The notes under the pieces were generated by a model that was not told the origin of the DNA, did not search any database, and saw only the letters and a program-made list of their open reading frames with translations. This document shows positions 7,092 to 10,988 of a stretch of 10,988 bases of DNA, piece after piece. Source of the DNA: DASUFE01 sp036274675 (GTDB lineage Bacteria > Pseudomonadota > Gammaproteobacteria > HTCC5015); NCBI GenBank assembly GCA_036274675.1, contig DASUFE010000107.1, positions 1-10,988 of the forward strand. Reading direction: 5' to 3'. Every line of letters begins with the position of its first letter. Position 1 is the stretch's first letter. The position numbers and the translations under genes were made by a program.

Positions 7092-7733
7092 TTGCAATAC
7101 GCGAACACTGTAAAACCGGGAAACCTCGAACCGACGATCTTGCTGATCGCGGCGCTGCTTGCAACCGCATTGTCGGCGGTCGCGCCCTTCGATTGGCTCA
7201 CCTGGTGGATGGAAGCGGTGCCGGTTCTGATCGCTTTCCCGATCCTGCTGGCGACCCGCCGGCGCCATCCGCTGACGCCCCTGCTGTACCGCCTGATTTT
7301 CCTGCACATGCTGGTGCTGCTGCTCGGCGCGCACTACAGCTATGCGCGGGTGCCGCTGGGTTTCTGGCTGCAGGACTGGCTCGACCTGGGCCGCAATCAC
7401 TATGACCGTATCGGGCATTTCATGCAGGGCTTCATGCCCGCGATCCTGTCCCGCGAAATCCTGTTGCGCACGGGCGCGGCGCGCCGCGGCGGCTGGCTGT
7501 TCTTCATCTGCGTCTGCATCTGCCTCGCCTTCAGCGCGTTTTACGAGCTGATCGAATGGTGGTCCGCCGTGGCAGCGGGCAATGCGACGCTGGAATTCCT
7601 CGGTACCCAAGGCGACGTCTGGGATGCGCAGTGGGACATGTTCTGCGCCCTGATCGGCGCCCTTTGCTCGCTGCTGCTGCTCAGTCGGCTGCATGACCGG
7701 CAGTTAGGTGCTTATGGAAATCGAGGAGCCTGA
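7092..7733 (+). CDS. DUF2238 inner-membrane protein, YjdF-like
   Basis: The frame gives a polytopic membrane protein of 213 residues, close to E. coli YjdF (209), from the TTG at 7092, seven bases after the M48 stop. No ATG or GTG lies between the M48 stop and the first membrane segment, and the ATG further up at 6963 would overlap the protease gene by 122 bases and add a cysteine/arginine-rich stretch, so TTG is the best start although its ribosome site is weak. Hydrophobic segments lie at about 15-32, 42-54, 65-81, 134-151 and 183-199. Conserved DUF2238 motifs are YDRIGHFMQGF (104-114), REI (121-123), YELIEWW (151-157) and TQGDVWDAQWDM (172-183), rich in conserved acidic residues and His. 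Function of the family is unknown. Confidence 0.85.
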   Translation: MQYANTVKPGNLEPTILLIAALLATALSAVAPFDWLTWWMEAVPVLIAFPILLATRRRHPLTPLLYRLIFLHMLVLLLGAHYSYARVPLGFWLQDWLDLGRNHYDRIGHFMQGFMPAILSREILLRTGAARRGGWLFFICVCICLAFSAFYELIEWWSAVAAGNATLEFLGTQGDVWDAQWDMFCALIGALCSLLLLSRLHDRQLGAYGNRGA

Positions 7734-8184
7734 TCCCTTGATCCCCACATTTATGATAATGGATAAATTGGATAGACTTTTTGAGATAGTGTTTGCGCGC
7801 TGCCGTCGTGAACGTAATGACTCGAATGTGAAATTATCATGGCGGCAAGCGTGGTTCAAAGTATCTGGACATATTTGCTGGGCGGTAATGTCAGTAGTGG
7901 TACTGTTGTATATGGGAACGCATTTTCTTATAAAGAATATAGGCTCTCCAATTGAGCGAAAGTGGGGATTTGCAGTTGTTAGTTCTCTAGTGGGTTTGAA
8001 AATAAGTGCTTTACTACATCGTAGATTCAAAAAATACCAGACATTTCCGCCAGTATTGCCCGCCGAAGAGGCGCATGCTGATAAATGGTTTGTATTTTGG
8101 TTCCGAACAATTTCCTTTTCGATGTTTGTTTTGGTTTGCCTAATGGGATACTTTCTTGGTGGGGTTGGTAAAAGTTTTCTCTAA
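7714..8184 (+). CDS. Unknown small membrane protein of low GC
   Basis: I do not recognise this protein. From the ATG at 7714 it has 156 residues; a GTG at 7708, or a TTG at 7738 behind GAGGAG (7722-7727), are alternative starts. The first two overlap the end of the DUF2238 gene; the TTG would start just after its stop. After a charged N-terminus (KLDRLFEIVFARCRRERND) there are three hydrophobic segments: about 52-74 (SGHICWAVMSVVVLLYMG), 84-101 (WGFAVVSSLVGLKISALL) and 129-151 (TISFSMFVLVCLMGYFLGG). A basic patch HRRFKKY separates the last two. Base composition is clearly AT-richer than its neighbours: about 37% GC in the 60 bases from 7921, against well over 55% in the genes around it. That suggests later acquisition. 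No family or role can be assigned. Confidence 0.6.
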   Translation: MEIEEPDPLIPTFMIMDKLDRLFEIVFARCRRERNDSNVKLSWRQAWFKVSGHICWAVMSVVVLLYMGTHFLIKNIGSPIERKWGFAVVSSLVGLKISALLHRRFKKYQTFPPVLPAEEAHADKWFVFWFRTISFSMFVLVCLMGYFLGGVGKSFL

Positions 8185-8297
8185 ATTCTCTAAATCAGGA
8201 AGTCAGAACGTAAACCCGGTTAACAAATACTCAGAAAGGATTGTTGTCCACTGTTTCCTGCTTCTATCCGATCTTCTCCATCTTCACGATAGAGTTT

Positions 8298-8996
8298 TCA
8301 GTAGTAGCTTCTCGGCGGGGCGAAGAACCGGACGTTCTTGTATTTGAACAGCGGGATCAGCAGCATGCCGGCGATGAAACCGCCGATGTGCGCGCCCCAG
8401 GCGACACCGCCTTCCTGCAGACCGGCGAAATAGGAATTGATCAGTTGCAGCAAGAACCAGCAGGCGAGCACCCAGCCCGCGGCGACGCGAGTCGTGTGCA
8501 CCACGAATCCCAGGGGTATCGCCACCAGTATGCGGGCGTGCGGGAACAGTAACAAATAGGCGCCGAGCACGCCCGAGATGGCGCCGCTCGCCCCGATCAT
8601 GGGGATATTGGACTGAGGGTTGGGGAGGGTCTGGCCGGCGGCCGCGGCCATTCCGCACAGCACATAGAAAAGAACAAAACGCTTGTGACCCATGACGTCT
8701 TCCACGTTGTTGCCGAAGATCCAGAGGTACAGCATGTTGCCGATCAGGTGCATCCAGCCGCCGTGCAGGAACATCGAGGTGAACACCGTCGCCCACGGCG
8801 GCACCAGGGCGAGTCCGTCCGGCAACTGGTCGAGGTTCAGGAATACCACCGGTATCAGGCCGAGGCCGTAGATCGCGCGGTGCACCTCGGGTCCGAGCGT
8901 GAGCTGCCAGAAAAACGTAAAGCAGCAGGCCACAATCAGCAGCATGGTGATTATGGGAACGATACGCGTAGGATTGTCGTCGTGCAGCGGAATCAT
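8298..8996 (-). CDS. Rhomboid family intramembrane serine protease
   Basis: Rhomboids cut transmembrane segments inside the bilayer with a Ser-His dyad. This 232-residue protein has the dyad S137 in GASGAISG and H203 in GAHIGGFIAG, and the conserved HGGWMHLIGNMLYLWIFG (78-95) with N87 as the likely oxyanion residue. Several hydrophobic segments fit the six-helix rhomboid core. I chose the ATG at 8996 because MIPLHDDNPTR is the usual N-terminus of this proteobacterial subgroup; an upstream ATG at 9080 would add 28 residues with no family resemblance and cover the promoter region. No strong Shine-Dalgarno is visible. It is convergent with the unknown membrane gene (113-bp gap without a recognisable terminator) and divergent from the SRPBCC-DLH gene. 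Substrates are unknown. Confidence 0.93.
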   Translation of the reverse strand: MIPLHDDNPTRIVPIITMLLIVACCFTFFWQLTLGPEVHRAIYGLGLIPVVFLNLDQLPDGLALVPPWATVFTSMFLHGGWMHLIGNMLYLWIFGNNVEDVMGHKRFVLFYVLCGMAAAAGQTLPNPQSNIPMIGASGAISGVLGAYLLLFPHARILVAIPLGFVVHTTRVAAGWVLACWFLLQLINSYFAGLQEGGVAWGAHIGGFIAGMLLIPLFKYKNVRFFAPPRSYY

Positions 8997-9027
8997 CAGG
9001 GGTTCTACATAAACGGAACGCGCTAAC

Positions 9028-9054
9028 ACTATACCGGATTGATTCTCAGGTAAA
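9028..9054 (-). promoter_or_regulatory. Candidate promoter for the rhomboid gene
   Basis: On the minus strand TTTACC (9054-9049) and TATAGT (9033-9028) lie 15 bases apart, about 31 bases before the ATG. The spacing is short and the -35 imperfect, so only the -10 is reasonably convincing. Confidence 0.3.
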
Positions 9055-9062
9055 GCGGCGGC

Positions 9063-9071
9063 TGTTAGAAT
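9063..9071 (+). promoter_or_regulatory. Candidate extended -10 promoter for the SRPBCC-DLH gene
   Basis: TGTTAGAAT is an extended -10 (TG, one base, then TAGAAT with one mismatch). A -35 at 17 bases would be TTCTCA (9043-9048), weak, which is usual for extended -10 promoters. The leader is about 40 bases and ends in the strong Shine-Dalgarno AAGGAG (9106-9111) five bases before the ATG. Confidence 0.45.
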
Positions 9072-9116
9072 CCGGCGCAATCACTCCCTAACTCCCAAGG
9101 ACCGCAAGGAGCAAGC

Positions 9117-10388
9117 ATGAAAAAGATACTCTATATATTAGGCGCGCTGATCGTGCTGGCGCTGGTCGCCAGCGCGCTGCTACCGGCGCACTCCCATGTG
9201 GAGCGTTCCGCCGTGATCGAGGCCGCGCCCGCCGCGGTCTATCGCTATGTCGCCGACTTCCGCCAGTTCAACCGCTGGTCGCCGTGGGCGGAGCGCGATC
9301 CGGAAACCCAATATGAATTCAGCGGGCCGAGCATGGGCGCCGGTTCCCGGATGTCCTGGTCCAGCAAGCATCCTGAAGTGGGTTCGGGCAGCCAGGAAGT
9401 GGTGCAGGCGGAGCCGCCGCATACACTGAAACTGAAGCTCGAATTCGGCGAGGGTATGGGTCCTGCCTTTGCCAGCTATACTCTCGAACCCCAGGACAAG
9501 GGAACGAAAATCGTCTGGGCCTTCGATACCGACCTCGGTGCCAATCCGTTGCACCGCTTCTTCGGCCTGATGATGGACAAATGGGTGGGCGCGGATTACG
9601 AGCAGGGCCTGGCGAATCTCAAGCGCCTCGTCGAGGCGGAGGCGGTAGCCGCCATCGAAACCAAGGAACTTACCTATGAGGTGGGCGGCAAGAAATTCAG
9701 CGGGTTCCTGGCTTATCCGGTGAGCGAAGAGAGCAAGCAATATCCTGGCGTGCTGCTGGTGCATGAGTGGTGGGGCCTCAACGACTATGTGCGGCGGCGC
9801 GCCCAGATGGTCGCCGAAGCCGGTTACGTGGCGCTCGCGCTCGACATGTACGGCGAGCACAAAATGGCGCACAACCCGGACGACGCCATGAAACTGGTGA
9901 CCGAGGCTACGTCAAATCCCGAGATGGCCGTAGCACGCTTCCAGGCGGCTTTGGACCTGTTGAAGTCGCAAAGCCAGACCGACCCGGAGCGGATCGGCGC
10001 CATGGGTTATTGTTTCGGCGGCGCCATCGTGCTCAACATGGCGCGCGCGGGCATGGATCTGGACGGCATCGCCAGTTTCCACGGCACCCTGCAACCCATG
10101 ATTCCGGAAGCGAGTCGCTCCCCGATCAAGGGACAGATCATCGCATTCACCGGCGCTGACGATCCTTTCGTGCCGCAGGAACAGCGCGACGCGTTCAGGA
10201 AGGAAATGGAAGACGCCAAGGTGAGCTACGAGCTCATCGAATATCCGGGCGCGAAGCATGCCTTCACCGTGCCCGAAGCCGACGGCCTCGGTGTGCAGTT
10301 CAACCTGCCGCTCAAGTACGATGCGGCGGCGGACGCGGATTCCTGGCAGCGCGTGCTGGCTTTCTTCAATAACGTATTCGGTAAATAA
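9117..10388 (+). CDS. Membrane-anchored SRPBCC / dienelactone hydrolase fusion protein
   Basis: This 423-residue protein joins two known folds in one uninterrupted frame. Residues 1-24 are a basic-hydrophobic segment (KKILYILGALIVLALVASAL), an uncleaved anchor or signal peptide. Residues 27-175 are an SRPBCC (START-like, polyketide cyclase type) domain: HVERSAVIEAAPAAVYRYVA, FNRWSPWAERDP, then the C-terminal helix; this fold binds hydrophobic ligands in a deep pocket. Residues 187-423 are an alpha/beta hydrolase of the dienelactone hydrolase family with VHEWWGLN (E217), the nucleophile C299 in GYCFGG, an Asp in GADDPFVP (D348 or D349) and H381 in GAKHAFT, so the Cys-Asp-His triad is complete. 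The family hydrolyses lactones and esters. The start is fixed by AAGGAG. The anchor suggests it works at or outside the inner membrane, unlike cytosolic catabolic DLHs; the substrate is unknown. Confidence 0.9.
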   Translation: MKKILYILGALIVLALVASALLPAHSHVERSAVIEAAPAAVYRYVADFRQFNRWSPWAERDPETQYEFSGPSMGAGSRMSWSSKHPEVGSGSQEVVQAEPPHTLKLKLEFGEGMGPAFASYTLEPQDKGTKIVWAFDTDLGANPLHRFFGLMMDKWVGADYEQGLANLKRLVEAEAVAAIETKELTYEVGGKKFSGFLAYPVSEESKQYPGVLLVHEWWGLNDYVRRRAQMVAEAGYVALALDMYGEHKMAHNPDDAMKLVTEATSNPEMAVARFQAALDLLKSQSQTDPERIGAMGYCFGGAIVLNMARAGMDLDGIASFHGTLQPMIPEASRSPIKGQIIAFTGADDPFVPQEQRDAFRKEMEDAKVSYELIEYPGAKHAFTVPEADGLGVQFNLPLKYDAAADADSWQRVLAFFNNVFGK

Positions 10389-10400
10389 ATCTTTGATTCC

Positions 10401-10457
10401 CATCCCCCTGGCCTTCGGCCATCCCCCTTCGGTACGAAGGGGGAAAGCAGGGGGATG
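10401..10457 (+). repeat. 57-bp dispersed palindromic repeat, copy 2
   Basis: This copy has perfect 10-bp terminal inverted repeats, CATCCCCCTG (10401-10410) and CAGGGGGATG (10448-10457). Inside are a small hairpin GGCC-TTC-GGCC (10410-10420) and a long one, CCCCCTTCG (10423-10431) with CGAAGGGGG (10435-10443) over GTA. It matches 2757-2813 in the opposite orientation. It begins 12 bases after the SRPBCC-DLH stop, so both copies sit directly behind a plus-strand gene. It is too small to encode anything, and the hairpin structure resembles REP-like or miniature mobile elements. Confidence 0.8.
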
Positions 10458-10481
10458 TTGTAGTTCGCGCTTTGTTGCTGA

Positions 10482-10988
10482 CAAAAAAGAAAAAAGGAAA
10501 AGGACATAGCTAAATTCCCGCTAGGCTTCACAGCGAAGATTGAGAGGGCGAAGGTACACTTCCGCGCTCTTGAGTCGTCCATAAACACTTTCTTGTCTGA
10601 AGATAGAAAAGCTTATTCCATTATCAAGGAAGCGAATAGAGAGGCGGGGGAGTACACTTTTCGGCTTCGAATTAACGAGCATCCCCCGCTCCTTGAGTGG
10701 TCCCTCCTGATCGGGGACTGCGTTCACAACGCAAGAAGCGCGCTCGACCACTTCTTTAAAGCCATCCTTATGAAGAGTCTCCCGGCTGGGGAGATCAAAA
10801 ACACCTCCGATACCAATTTCCCTATCTTTAAGGATGCTGGGGGCTTTAACGGTAGAAAAACTAAGCTGGAGCAATGGGGCGTCGAAAAGGCAGCATTGGC
10901 AATGCTCGAGTCTTTGCAGCCTTACAACGCACGCGGGGGCGTAAATCAAAGCCCCCTCTTGTTTCTTCATGACCTCGATATTGCCGAT
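10482..10988 (+). CDS. Uncharacterised protein, 3' end outside window, start codon not identifiable
   Basis: The plus-strand frame is open from just after a TGA (10479-10481) to the window edge, about 169 codons. It reads like a real protein: KIERAKVHFRALESSINTFL, then HPPLLEWSLLIGDCVHNARS followed by ALDHFFKAIL. The GD-x-x-HN-x-R-x-ALDH pattern recalls a family of uncharacterised bacterial proteins I know only by its look, with no established function. Homology-like sequence seems to begin near 10515-10545, yet there is no ATG, GTG or TTG in frame before the TTG at 10593. ATT at 10539 is the only rare-type start in a sensible place. The gene may use an unusual start, be truncated at its 5' end, or carry a frameshift in the A-rich run 10483-10501. 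GC is lower than in the neighbouring genes (about 45% in the 60 bases from 10561). A long minus-strand frame over the same bases shows no family resemblance. Confidence 0.55.

Noticed and set aside
738..10398. The string TCTTTGATT in three intergenic places (739-747, 5495-5503, 10390-10398)
   Set aside because: A 9-mer recurring three times in AT-richer gaps is weak; the flanks differ and no common function is apparent.
10483..10513. The A AAA AAG heptamer at 10483-10489 as a programmed -1 frameshift site feeding the downstream protein frame
   Set aside because: A -1 slip from the TTG frame enters a frame that stops at TAG 10507-10509. The protein frame would need a +1 shift, so the heptamer cannot explain it.
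10521..10970. Minus-strand 149-codon frame with an ATG start at the right end
   Set aside because: The plus strand over the same bases carries a coherent motif (GDCVHNARSALDH) and the minus translation has none, although the plus gene lacks a clear start.

Overview
The window looks like ordinary chromosomal DNA from a moderately GC-rich Gammaproteobacterium. The pointers are a sbcB-type exonuclease I, a TrhO (YceA) tRNA hydroxylase, a rhomboid starting MIPLHDDNPTR and a YjdF-like DUF2238 protein. The genus cannot be fixed by eye. I see no rRNA, tRNA, CRISPR array, phage module or transposase.

Layout. 1-602 (minus): the N-terminal two thirds of a bile acid:sodium symporter (BASS) family transporter, cut by the window edge. 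603-767: a divergent control region with promoter candidates in both directions and nested palindromes between them. 768-2735 (plus): a lipoprotein glycoside hydrolase of family GH97. 2736-3005: a convergent gap holding a 57-bp palindromic repeat, two hairpins and a 9-bp tandem array. 3006-4439 (minus): exonuclease I, divergent from 4524-5489 (plus): TrhO. 5604-7733 (plus): a three-gene envelope cluster made of a secreted SH3b protein, an M48 metalloprotease coupled to it by an ATGA overlap, and a DUF2238 membrane protein. 7714-8184 (plus): an AT-richer unknown membrane protein. 8298-8996 (minus): a rhomboid protease, divergent from 9117-10388 (plus): a membrane-anchored SRPBCC plus dienelactone hydrolase fusion. 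10401-10457: a second, inverted copy of the 57-bp repeat. 10482-10988 (plus): the 5' part of an uncharacterised protein gene with no recognisable start codon, running off the window.

How the genes fit together. The SH3b-M48-DUF2238 cluster plausibly serves envelope proteolysis or quality control, and the rhomboid is another membrane protease nearby. SbcB and TrhO are housekeeping functions sharing an 84-bp divergent intergenic region. The GH97 enzyme and the BASS transporter may share control through the palindromes between them, but nothing else links them.

The best candidates for something undescribed are the two-domain SRPBCC-DLH protein, the mirrored pair of 57-bp repeats, the start-less gene beside one of them, and the low-GC membrane protein. 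I found no clear novel multi-gene system.
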